Assembly: GCA_964247055.1 (NCBI GenBank)
Contig: OZ176054.1
Coordinates: forward strand, 10,602,001 to 10,666,000
DNA from: Paragordius varius
Lineage: Eukaryota; Nematomorpha
Length of the DNA: 64,000 nucleotides
Reading direction: 5' to 3'
The notes under the pieces are model-generated. The model was not told the DNA's origin. It did not search any database and saw only the letters and a program-made list of their open reading frames with translations. The position numbers and the translations under genes were made by a program. Positions 42,201-52,887 of this stretch are shown here, in pieces (the stretch's first letter is position 1; every line of letters begins with the position of its first letter).

Positions 42201-45200
42201 CGTCTTATTTTTATCATTCAATAATCATGTCAAATTTTGTGCCAGAATAAGAACATTGGCGGTACACATTGCCATCATAAAAAAGGCCTGCTAAAAATTA
42301 CGTTTGCTGGAAGAAACATATGATCAACATGCTCTTTCGATTAACACATGTGTAAAATCGTTTCGAAATATTAATAACTTTTGATTTAATGAAAATGGGT
42401 AAGCCCTCTAATAGACCATAAAACTGCGAATTAAGTGCAAGCGTGTTTCGATGACCCAGCCTAATAACAATAATTAGCAAACGATTTACAAGTATCCTGA
42501 AAAACAGTTAACAGATATCTACGAGCGATGGAAACCAATACCTCGGTAAATCAATAATTTAAATAAACTTCAAATCAAAAATTAAAAAATGACTTGTGAA
42601 ATACTGCTTTAAGGAAAAGAAATCGTTTTTGTATTGAATAATTGGGAATTGGTTTTATTTAATAAATCCAAAGTGGATAAAATCTTGTTTTTATTTCGTT
42701 AAGCGGGTCCATCAACACGGCATTGGCCAGGTCATTGTCTATTACTAACTTTCGAGTAGGCGAAGAAGCCCCAAAGCTTCCGTTAACAAATTATAAATTT
42801 TAACCATGCATTAAGGGAAAAGTGGTTTTTCTACATAACTTGCTTCGTTTAACGCAGTAAACAACAAATGAAACACACCATGAATTCGGTTTGACGGAAT
42901 TTCTTTCGCATTCGTTAGATGTACAATATGAATAAATATATAATTGATTTCTTGTATTTTTTATCAAAAGACGGTTAAAATCTCATAATTACTGCTAGGT
43001 CCCAACTAACCAAAATTAAGGAGAACAAAAAATATTATTTTACAGATCTCACATTAGATACTCATTCAAAAAACATAAAATATTTACTTTTTTCGCCAAA
43101 AGGTTTAATCCACGTATACAATCCGAAATATCGGTATAATTGCATGCCTTCACTAAACCCGCCAATATATTTTGGTTATCGCTCGCTTCTCTAGATGTAA
43201 TCGCATCCTTGGAATAGAGACATATTAAATTATTATTTTCTGTCGGCTTTTGTTCTGCATCTGAGCTGCCTATGTCTTGATTATTATAAGCAAAATCGGT
43301 GGTGGTACCTATTAAAGTTGCCAACAAAATTTGAGTTAAAATTATATCTCCTTTTTTGATTCCGTGTATACCATCACCAATATCTATGACATGTTCGGCC
43401 GTATCTATATTGGATAAGGCTTCCAATTGTTTTTGACATTGCCAGGGTATATCATTTGCATCGTAGGTTGAATCATTTAGGCGGTGTAACGCATTATGAT
43501 CATTTCTACACGAGTTATGGTACATGTTACTTAAATCACAATTTTCAGCATTTAAATTATTATGTGAGATGCTATGATTATTTTCATTCGTCATATTGGT
43601 TGTATGATCTAAAGATTGTATTGTTGATGATGGCTCTTTATTGCGCTGACTAGGGAAATCGCAAAGCGCAAATTCAGTTAACTGGGATAAAATTTGAGCT
43701 TGATAATTATCTATTCCAGGTTGTTCTGATATATCATCGTTCTATTATAATACAGTTTTGAAATTATCTGGACAAAGCGTAAAAACAAGACAATATTTTT
43801 TGTTAAAAGACAATCATATATTATATAAATTGATTTATAGAAAAACTCAATATTTTGGGTTTCATAATATGGATTAGAGATGTAAATTCACACTAAATTA
43901 TAATAAAAATAATTTTCCCCTTCATACGCTTTGCACTATTTCCGCGATGACACGGAGAGGTATAACCTATAGCTCAACGTAATTAAACTACTGTTTTAAT
44001 TTCGTTAAAATTATAATTATCAAACATTTTTCTCCTGTAATAGACAAGTCTATATTGGGACAAATACACGATTAAAATAAACAGCTGATTTTAACAATAA
44101 ATATCAAGTTTTTGCAGGTAAAATGCAACCTAAAAGCTTTATAATATTAATTATAGACATTGTCTAACCATTGTCTATTGTATGATTGAATGAAATAAAT
44201 AGAAAAAAATGGCGGCGAAAAAGTTGATGAGGATTTTTTACAATTTATTTTTAAATTTTTTTTTTGTATTATTATATTTAAATTTGGCTCAAAACTTTAA
44301 CTTTTTAGGATATTGAAATTTCAAATCGCTCCATTAACTGTTAAAAATGTGGTTTCTCTTTATGAAAAATATTTCTCGTTCTGTTTTTACTTTTTGTCTG
44401 TATATTTCTAATTTTACTGTATATTAGATATTAAAATGTTTTCATAATTTATAGTACACGAAAAAAATAAATATTGAATATATCTAATTAAACCATCATT
44501 TTCCAATCAGATGGAATGGTTATGTGTGATAATGATACACATCTACTCTTAAGGTAAGACAATTGGAGACACCTTGTTTTAACCATCTGATAACGATCAT
44601 ATGGCCTATAAAATAATGGAAAATAAATATTTACAAAATTACGAAGTAATAAAAATTAAAATTAAAAAAAAAATAATTATTTATTTCTACATTAATTAAT
44701 TATGGCAGTAGAATAAATAATAGTAATTTTATTAAATATATAGTGGGTTTAATCAACACTAGCGTATCAAACTTTTTTAGAATTGACAAATAATCCACCT
44801 TTCAAAAAAATTATATCAGCCATTAAATATTTTATATTTTTGCTATGTGTATATGATTAAAAAAATGTTTGTTAACCAAAATTTAGATTCATTTTAATTT
44901 TATGTGATTTTGAGTCCGAAACCTAGAGCTTTAAAAATGATAAAATTTATTTTTTAGGAAAAAAGCACGGACCTGAGCAACTCTATTTCAGTTTGAAGGG
45001 CAAATTGTTTCCGTTTAATGATTGATTGTAATTGATCAACTAATTTTTGTGTTGTGCTTTGTTCTTCCGTTCCATTGAATGAATTTGATAATGGTTGTTT
45101 TGGATTGGGATTCATGGATAAAGACAGAAAACATATAGTTGAGCAAGGTGCCTACAATAACCAGAATTTTTTTAAACAAAACAATTAATTTAAATATTCG

Positions 45201-47136
45201 TGCATTTAAAAAAATTAAATTAAACAAAGACAAACATATTTCAACTGATAATAGCCCATAAAAATAATTGATTTTAATATGTATTAAAACGATTTTCATC
45301 TATAATCAATACTTATCGTTTTAAATTTTGGTTAAGTTGAAACTATAATCAAAATTTTACAGTTAGTTTTAATATTATTTTTAAAACATTTATCATTTCT
45401 TAATGTATTAACAAAATCATATTATCAAATACATGAATGTCCAAAGCCATTGCCATTTGTTGTATCAATTCAAAATATCCCAGCGTTTTCGATGAATTTT
45501 CATTAAATTCAGTCCAATTCTCATGGGTTAGACACCAAATCAACGTTTTTTGACTCAATGTTAAAAATGGAATTATCAAGCAATTCACCTACATTTATAT
45601 ATTAATAATTATAATTATTTAATGGGTTTATAAAGGTAAAAAGGACCATATTATTAATGGGTTTAATTTACTAATTACTGAAAAAACATTGACTGAAAAT
45701 GGCAGAGGTTTAAATTGATTTTGACAAAAAATATCGAATATCTCTTTTAATTTCCGCAAAAGGGAACTAACATCACACTATAATTTGATATAATTATCTT
45801 TAGTTAACTAATGCCAGGTTTACTATTAATTAGTTAAATATACTTGATTTAGTGAAAGGACCCATACTTCTACCAAGAGCTGTCGCCCAGAATACCAAAC
45901 TTTCTCTTTGTTTGAGACATGAATTTTATCTATTATGTTATAATTTTTTTCTTATGCATGATCCGATTTGAAGCGAACTATGTATTAACGCAATATGGTA
46001 GCATAAATAATATTGCAACCGTTCGTCTTCATAGAAATAACGGTTGTATTCGTTTTCAAAAAATGATTTTTTATATAAATGTTAAATTGTCTGTTTTGGG
46101 GCCTCATTTATAAATGGATATTTACATTGTATACTATTTTATTATTATTATATTAGCTTTTTCATAACTTAATTATTTAAAAAATGTATATTCACCAAAT
46201 TCTTAAAATTTACTAAGCTAGGTGGTAAAAATTGAATATTGACATACCCTTTTTTAGACCTGGCCACCACATAAAAATAGTTAAATTTTCATTTCCATAT
46301 TCAATTTCTACGTGTCCCATGGTATTTAAAAATGTCTTCAACATAAAATTATAAGCCTTTTGCATTCCATCTTCTTCAAGCACAATTAAACGCATCCTAT
46401 AATAGCGTATAAAAAATATGTAAAACAATATGTCCTACGAAAACAACCAAAATTTGATAAAAAATCAATAATTTAAATTAAATTTAATAAATACGATGCA
46501 AAAACGATCATATCGCCGCTAAATTTTTATTTATAATTTAATTTAATAATGTGCCAATATAATTGGAATATAATATTTTTCAAAAATTTAACCGTGTTAT
46601 TAAATTTAATAAGCTAGGGGATAAAATGGTGCTTAAGTGTTAATTAAAATTTCGAGGTTTTTAATGTGCTAAAGACAAATTTCGCTTCCTTCAAAATTGA
46701 TCCTAAGATTTAAGATTATTGCAACACATCCGTTTTTCGTAAATAAAATGACAGGATACAATTATATTGTATATTTAACTAGTTTTTTTAAAAAATGTAC
46801 TAGCGTCTAAATAAACCTTTCTTCGAGTCTTAAGAGGTGTATGTATGTATATTATAAATATACCTATTATCAATATTAACATAACGAAAATAGGCTTGAA
46901 TCGTATGAATTGTGTTAACATGGTCTAAATCTAATTTGTTAGTTTCGCCTATTAGATCAAGATCTCCACAGCTTTCAGTTAGGAGGTTATTCTGATGTAT
47001 TTTAAATGTATTTGATGTTAAATTTTGTGTGCTAAAATCCGTCGGTGAAATACGCAAATGATTTAATCCATGCATATAACAAATAGGATATAAGCATAAC
47101 AAATTCGTAGGGTTGACATTGTTGGATTTAATAAAC
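35746..47136 (-). CDS. Large unidentified multi-exon gene (at least 16 exons)
   Basis: I do not recognise the product. A chain of exons with GT/AG borders and matching phases reads: 46864-47136, 46248-46396, 45844-45905, 45679-45777, 45433-45588, 44973-45151, 44539-44605, 43088-43741, 40789-41118, 40520-40633, 39816-40073, 39547-39729, 39102-39327, 38084-38173, 36178-36240, 35746-36107 (stop). That makes at least 1087 residues; the first listed exon begins mid-codon, so the N-terminus lies further upstream. Landmarks: HTIQAYFRYVNIDNRMRLIV, KVWYSGRQLLVEVWVLSLNQ, PFLTLSQKTLIWCLTHENW, APCSTICFLSLSMN, FFINPQFYETLKYSNPEMFD, IDIDIIYQYEAMFETKIEP, LLEGLARILDRFERIFC. Predicted helix-rich with a Ser/Asn-rich loop (43.1-43.7 kb) and a charged, proline-containing tail ending PTTLRRPKKSLFVKR. 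An alpha-solenoid (HEAT/exportin-like) is plausible but unproven. The donor GTCCGT after 44973 is unusual. Confidence 0.65.
36247..36279. repeat. (TA)n microsatellite
   Basis: About 16 TA units just upstream of the penultimate exon of the large gene, so it sits in the acceptor region of that exon. Confidence 0.95.
36996..37060. mobile_element. hAT-like element terminus (fragment)
   Basis: CAGGGGTATCTAACACTCAG resembles the hAT-type end at 3899. No partner end identified. Confidence 0.35.
37165..37800 (+). mobile_element. LINE (non-LTR retrotransposon) 3' fragment
   Basis: Frame 37165-37530 contains KLKSKIRLVKYLFFISMLYG, AESWPLKEGDEKYINALEMW and WWKKLLQIK, the conserved end of the reverse transcriptase ORF in RTE/Jockey-like LINEs (cf. 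LLYGCETW...EAFEMWCYRR). After a stop, another frame gives YFGHITRAKN and MSGKLKVQ, the usual next block. So the copy is 5'-truncated with at least one stop and one frameshift. The first 40 codons (NAKYVTNEARKDFG) belong to something else, possibly hAT. Lies in an intron of the large gene. Confidence 0.75.
38440..38888. mobile_element. Inverted-repeat DNA element family D
   Basis: Starts TTGGGGTAGTTTT and ends TTTCAACTCGCTTTGAAATG with GAAACTACCCCAAA, a short terminal inverted repeat. Interior shares GATTATAAACATATC, ACATTTTCTAACCATCG with the copies at 31.1 and 44.0 kb. Confidence 0.6.
41658..41980. mobile_element. Foldback MITE family A
   Basis: ATACCATTTACAATTC left end with three units, right arm with four diverged units, end AAATGGTAT. 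In the 2-kb intron of the large gene between 41118 and 43088. Confidence 0.85.
44030..44345. mobile_element. Inverted-repeat DNA element family D, truncated
   Basis: Shares CAGCTGATTTTAACAATAAA, GACATTGTCTAACCATTG and the right end GGATATTGAAATTTCAAATC with the two other family D copies; the left end is missing. Confidence 0.5.
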
Positions 47137-49159
47137 CTATAAATATTTACACCGTTTAAAATGATGACATGAATAAAGAAGCGTATTTTTACACAGAGTT
47201 TTGTAAAAGCTATCTAAAAAAATAACATTCTTTTTTCTCCTTTATATTTTAAAAGGGTGAATCACTTAAATTTTATTACTTGAACTCTAAAGCTTGGAAC
47301 ACTCAACTGCTCAAATCCGAGAATAATGATACAAATTTTGTGATTTTGGGATTTAATCTTACAGTTACAGGCTCAGGGTAGGGAAACAATATTTAACCAC
47401 TGAACCACAAAAAAATGGATACTGAAATTGATTCCTTACGATTGTGTAAAAATTGCATTATATTTAATTATAAACTGTTTCAAATTTTGGGTCAGATACC
47501 CGGAAATATATATGTTTGTTATTGGAGCTTACGAGTATGTGACAAATATCTTTTTTGCAAGTATATCTAAAATCGCAAATTTAGTGAAAATTTTTTTATT
47601 GGTAAAGCTAAAGGCCTCAAACCAAAGTTAAAACCATTAATAAATATATATTAAATGTAAGCAAAATAAATTAATTTTTCTAAATAATTTTAATATATGC
47701 ATAAGGTATTTTGGCATGCCGAAAGGTAAAACAACTGATAAATATTTGAATAATAAAACACTTTTCTAAGTAAAATAATTTAAACATTAAATATTTCATC
47801 TTAATTTTTTATCAGACTAATCTAAGTTTTTTAAATCTAATTATTTACCTCAATAAAAAATTTCTCATAATAAATTTTTAGGCATATATTATTATAGCAT
47901 TCAATTATGGACAAAAGGAGATTTTAATATTTATAGAGGGTATATGATATTACCGTTTCCAGCAACCATGTTACAGCTTAAAGTTATTATATCTAGTTTA
48001 ATTTAAATTTAATTTTAAATCACCATGTCGGATTTTTCGGCAATATTTTTAGCAGATTAGCTTATTTTTATGGGTAACTCATTATAATTAATTATAGAAT
48101 GTGTTTTAAATTATAATATCAAACTCTAAATTGAAACCTTTAGCTATAACTAAAAAAATAAAAAAATAAATATTTCTTTAATGACTCACAACCAAAACAA
48201 ACACCTGATCCTGATAGTTTTATTCCAATATGCATACACATATATATATACTGCGCGAAATCGGATACAAAAATACCTAATAAAAGATTTATATTCTGAT
48301 AGATTAATTTATCAGAATCATGGCCCTAGTTCTGACCCTTATAAATGATTTAATAAAGTTTCCACTTTAGTAGTAAGTGCTGAAGATTTCGATTAGGATT
48401 TTCGTTCGTCTTTAAATTTAAATTAAATATAAATTGTATTTTTTACGAAATGCACCAAAATTCAATCAAACATTTTAGTTAAAATACCGAGGATGAATAT
48501 GTTCAGAATCCAAATCATATGCATAAAGTGCTTTTATATCATCTCTGATTTTATACCGTTTTTACCATGCTTATAGAACTCGCTTCACCAACATTCTATT
48601 ATAAAATAATTTTTAAACAAATATTCATTTTCTCGGAAAAAACTTTTTTTGATGTCAAAATTTAGCTTTTAAAATTTTGATGCTTGTTCCCTCTCCCCTT
48701 GCCTTTATTTTGAGAGGACTTGCCCATTTTTACGATTTTAAAATTTGACAATTTCGGAGCCCACATCTAAAATTTAAATTTTTTAAAAAAATATTGCTTT
48801 TTATATTGATATTTTTTAAAATCAAGCGTTTGGCTTTCTCCAAAAATCATATAGCAAAATTTGAAATTCTGTCTTTTTAAGATATGGAGCAGCCACCATA
48901 AAGGTGTAAATATTGAATAACTCGTTATAACCAAGCACCTTGATATTAATTTTCCTAGAAAAACATTTTTCAGGATATTTTTTGTGGTCACAGTATATCT
49001 TCATTCGAATATTTGGGTTCGATGTCTATTTTTAATAAGAACTTATCAAAGTTTATAAAAAGCTCATAACATAGTAAGCTATCGAACCATTTTCTTTTGG
49101 AAAAACGCTATAAATCAAAAAAAAACTTATCAAATATTTTACGATATAAACAAGAAAAT
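47137..49159. other. Interval with no gene recognised
   Basis: Upstream of the first exon I could place for the large gene; its missing 5' exons may lie here, but I see no convincing coding stretch. Confidence 0.4.
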
Positions 49160-50712
49160 TTACTTTGCACCAAAGTTTGTGAGCGACAGATCAGTCAATG
49201 ATTTTCGGGAATGAAGGAATAAATATTTAAAAGCTGAAAAACTGAGATTAGGGGCATTTTTTAGTGCTAAACCCTGAATATTTTGGCACCTATTACATAA
49301 TTTGGTTAAGGCGTTATCAGTGAATTGCGGAATATAGTTTAAACTAAGTTCTTTAAGATATTTGAATTCACCCATTTGACAAAACCCCTTCTCCGTTATA
49401 TTGGGTAAATGACTCAGAGATAATACCATAATTAACTTGCAATTGATTACTAAGGAGCTTATCGTTTGATCGGTTATCCAAAAGCAATGACTTAACTCCA
49501 AATGTTTCAAATAGTAAAAACATTCTGACACATAACATATGCCAGTATCCACGAACCACCAATCTTTAAGAGCTTCTTTGCACTCATCTTCATCGTGAGC
49601 AGAGGTTTGGCTTGCAACTAAATTATTTTCAAGAGGATTTGACTCTGTGTCTACACTTATAACGTCCCTACATTCCTCTGCAGTTCGTTCGTGAATCGAT
49701 AGAGCCAAATAATATATATTGATAGGGCAATGATTAACTATCAGTAAGGCAATGTTATCACTATCGTTATTTTTAAAAGGTTTAGGTAAAGTGGATTTCT
49801 GATGTCCAGATTGAATTACATCACTCTCATGCCTTAAATCATCTTTTGCTTCACTATCGGGTGCAATCTCAGGTTTAGTGGCTAAATCATAATTTTTTAC
49901 CTTATTTTTGGAGTCTATATTTGAATGTTTCTTATCCTCCTTGTTAGGGGTAGATTGAGGGGAGGAGGTATTTGAATCAGTATTAGTGATTGGTTCCAAA
50001 ATTTGATTTTCATAGAAGCGACCTACGACAGGCTGTGTAACACCAAAACTTTGTAGGGCAGGAAATCGGAATTCGAAATGCCTTAGTTCATGGCAATTAT
50101 CGAGGGCACGTATGATGCGTTTGCTCACTAATGGGCAAGTATCAATAACAAGTTTTTTGAGTTGGTGACAATGTACCAGGAGTTTGGATAATTCGGTATC
50201 CGTTATGTAAAGATGACCAATTTCTAGCACCATCATATCCGTATTAAAATATTCCAAAAGTTCCAAAAATCGATGGCGATTAACTACATGCGTGTTATCA
50301 AACACATAGGAAATGGCGGTACTTTGATGCTTGATCATTGCATACTATATAAACCGAGAATAAATAATCCGTATCTTAATACTAAGATTGAATAATATAA
50401 CTACAAGAAATGTTGAAATATGTAATTCCTCCAAATAATTTAAAATAATAAATTAAACAGTAAAGAGTGAATTGGACAGCCAATGGTATAATAATTACAT
50501 AAATAACTTTTTTAAAAAAATTATGGGACAATGATAATCAAATTCATATTTTTGCATAACTAACAAAAAGTAATCATTTTTTTTGGTTAAAGATAGATAA
50601 TTACCTTAATATGATCGAATTTATGACCATATTTAAATTTTAGTTCCAACAAACCTTCGAATTCTTCGGATGTCGAATAAAATGGTACTTGACTAGTCTC
50701 CTTTACATCCAT
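49160..50712 (-). CDS. Leucine-rich-repeat protein, FBXL/AMN1-like
   Basis: Two exons, 50605-50712 and 49160-50344, phase 0, 430 residues. The repeats are of the cysteine-containing type used by F-box/LRR substrate receptors of SCF ubiquitin ligases: LSKLLVHCHQLKKLVIDTCP near the start, and near the end LKHLELSHCFWITDQTISSL, LPNITEKGFC, LKELSLNYIPQFTDNALTKL, CNRCQNIQGLALKNAPNLS, LTDLSLTNFG. A middle section (about residues 140-210) is charged, low in hydrophobics and Ser/Thr/Lys-rich. I see no clear F-box in the short first exon, so it could be AMN1-like instead. The chain ends abruptly after the last repeat: GCAAAGTAA can be read as stop or as a GTAAAT donor, so more repeats may follow downstream. 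Confidence 0.75.
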
Positions 50713-52235
50713 AATTGAACAATGATATATTTTTTGGTTTTCAAATTTTATCTTTCAATCATTTATTTATGTCTTTCTTATTTTAACTTTGAGGTATGCA
50801 CATGGATAAAAATATTTATATTGTAATGTTAAACAATAAAAATAACTGTTTTTAACCATCTTCATATATATAGATATATGCATAGCATAATAACCTGTAT
50901 TTTCTGTTCATTATTGAAAATAATAAAAATAAAATAATAAAAGGAGTTTATAATCTATATTTATAATTGGATTGGGATAATTTCTATTTTCATATTGTTA
51001 GTTAATAGGTGAATTAACAACATAATTATTTATATAATAAAGGTTGGTTGGTTGGCTGGTTGGCACAGAAGAGAAGCAGCAGCGGTGATATAAAACAGAG
51101 ACAAAAAATTTTTATCGCAAAAATTGTGTGATTGCTTAAACTCAAATTGTTTCTATAACGACAAAATATATAATTAGTATTACCGTTTTATGCATAAAAA
51201 AATCTAAATTAAATTCTATATTCAACAGCACTGTTTTATTGTGCACACATATTTAGTCTTTATACTGCAAAAAAAGCGCAAAAGACATTTTATAATGTAT
51301 AATAGATAAAACATGTATGTATTACGCCACAATATTAGGCAATTTTATACCACAACTTTATTGTATAAATATACCAAAAAAATATGGCAAATGTAATTTC
51401 CATCAATGCCAATCGTAATATCAAAATGACCATTAGCTTAATTATTTAACCATATTTTTCTGGTTCGCATAAAAAACTATTATTGATTTTTGATGAAGTA
51501 TATAACATTTCCGTTTGTCTCAATCCAATAGTTTAATACTTTCACATTTGTCATAACACATATTAGATTTTTTTTTATATTATAGATTTTTTTCATCATT
51601 GTCTGCCCAGAGAAGGTGAGTGTGAAAGCTTATTTCATGAGTTTTCAATGCAATTTAAGTCCTTATTTTCTGTTATAATGAGTTCTTACACACAATAATA
51701 TTTATAAATGCTAGTATATGGTAATTTAACTGTCGAAAAACTCAAGGAGGGAAAATAACAATGGACCGCAGTGATGTAGCATTTTTTGCTAAAGACTTTT
51801 ACCAACAAGATTAATTACACATCTCATAGCATCAAAATATGGAGATCAATAATGATTTTCACACGAATAACGGGTAATAATAATTGTGGATTTTTTTATA
51901 AAGCAAAGGTTTTTTTGAAATGAGGGTAAATCACATTGCAGAGTTTTTGATAGAAAGGTTATGCCAATTAAATAGCCTTTTAACCATCAGTCTATATTGC
52001 GCAAAACCAATATTATTAAAAAGTATGGATAAAAATATTAAATCATTTTCCATTTTAATTACATTTAATAGAGGTCAAACTAGAGCTTGAGATTTTTGGT
52101 TGGTTTAAAGCAAAAAATTATTGAGCATTTTGATGCCATTTGGACATTGATCCCGTTTTTGGACATAAAACTTCCCAAATTTGAAAACTGAGTCATTATT
52201 TTCTTTATTTGATTGAGTGAAAGTGTTTACTATAT
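50713..52235. other. Interval with no gene recognised
   Basis: AT-rich. A short GGTTGGTTGGCTGGTTGGC run at about 51042 is the only notable sequence; no conserved coding stretch. Confidence 0.5.
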
Positions 52236-52481
52236 ATACCATTTACACTTTAAATTCACCCTAAAATAAATTATGTGTTTTTGAAATTAAAAATTACCGA
52301 TATATTTTTATATTGTTAAAAAGTGAAGTTTTGTTAAATTAAAATTATACTGAAAAATAAATAAACTAATAAAGACATATCTCATATTAATTATGAGTTA
52401 TATTAGCCCGAAAATATATAATTTATTTTTAGGGTGAATTTGAAATTGTTCAAGGGGGAATTTAAATTGTAAATGGTATAT
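52236..52481. mobile_element. Foldback MITE family A
   Basis: ATACCATTTACACTTTAAAT left end, right arm GGGTGAATTTGAAATTGTTC ending GTAAATGGTAT. Short arms with one or two motif units. Confidence 0.85.
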
Positions 52482-52887
52482 ATTAAATGTTTTGAAAAAA
52501 ATATACGCTACTTCCGCTTTGATGCGAATAGTAAAAAATTTATGGTTACATAATCCTTAATTACCATTTGTACGCGGGCAAACACTTTAAATATATAGTA
52601 AATCCTAATCGATAATATTTTGTATTTAGTTTTATCCTTATGGTAAATATTAACAAATTAAAGTTTTGACGCGTTTTTCTCCATCGTATCTAAGTTTATT
52701 CGACTTTAATGTGCGGCAAAAATATGATTTTATGATTTTGACAAATTGCAGAAAATTAAAATAACTTTTTTGTTAACGTGATAACCGAATTTTTTGTCAT
52801 AATTCTTCAGATTTTAGCTATGGAATGATTGATATATGATCAATAAATGCAGTATTCTTAATGCGTCCCGTGTGTCATACATGCATA

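Noticed and set aside
42298-42950. Minus-strand open stretches (e.g. SNRIHGVFHLLFTALNEA at about 42.85-42.93 kb and LNSQFYGLLEGLPIFIK at 42.4 kb) as extra exons of the large gene
   Set aside because: The exons on either side (43088-43741 and 40789-41118) already join in phase 0, and these stretches do not fit that phase with good borders. They may be alternative exons or remnants.
50445-50490. Family A MITE end fragment (AAGAGTGAATTGGACAGC, CCAATGGTATA)
   Set aside because: Too short and diverged to separate from chance.
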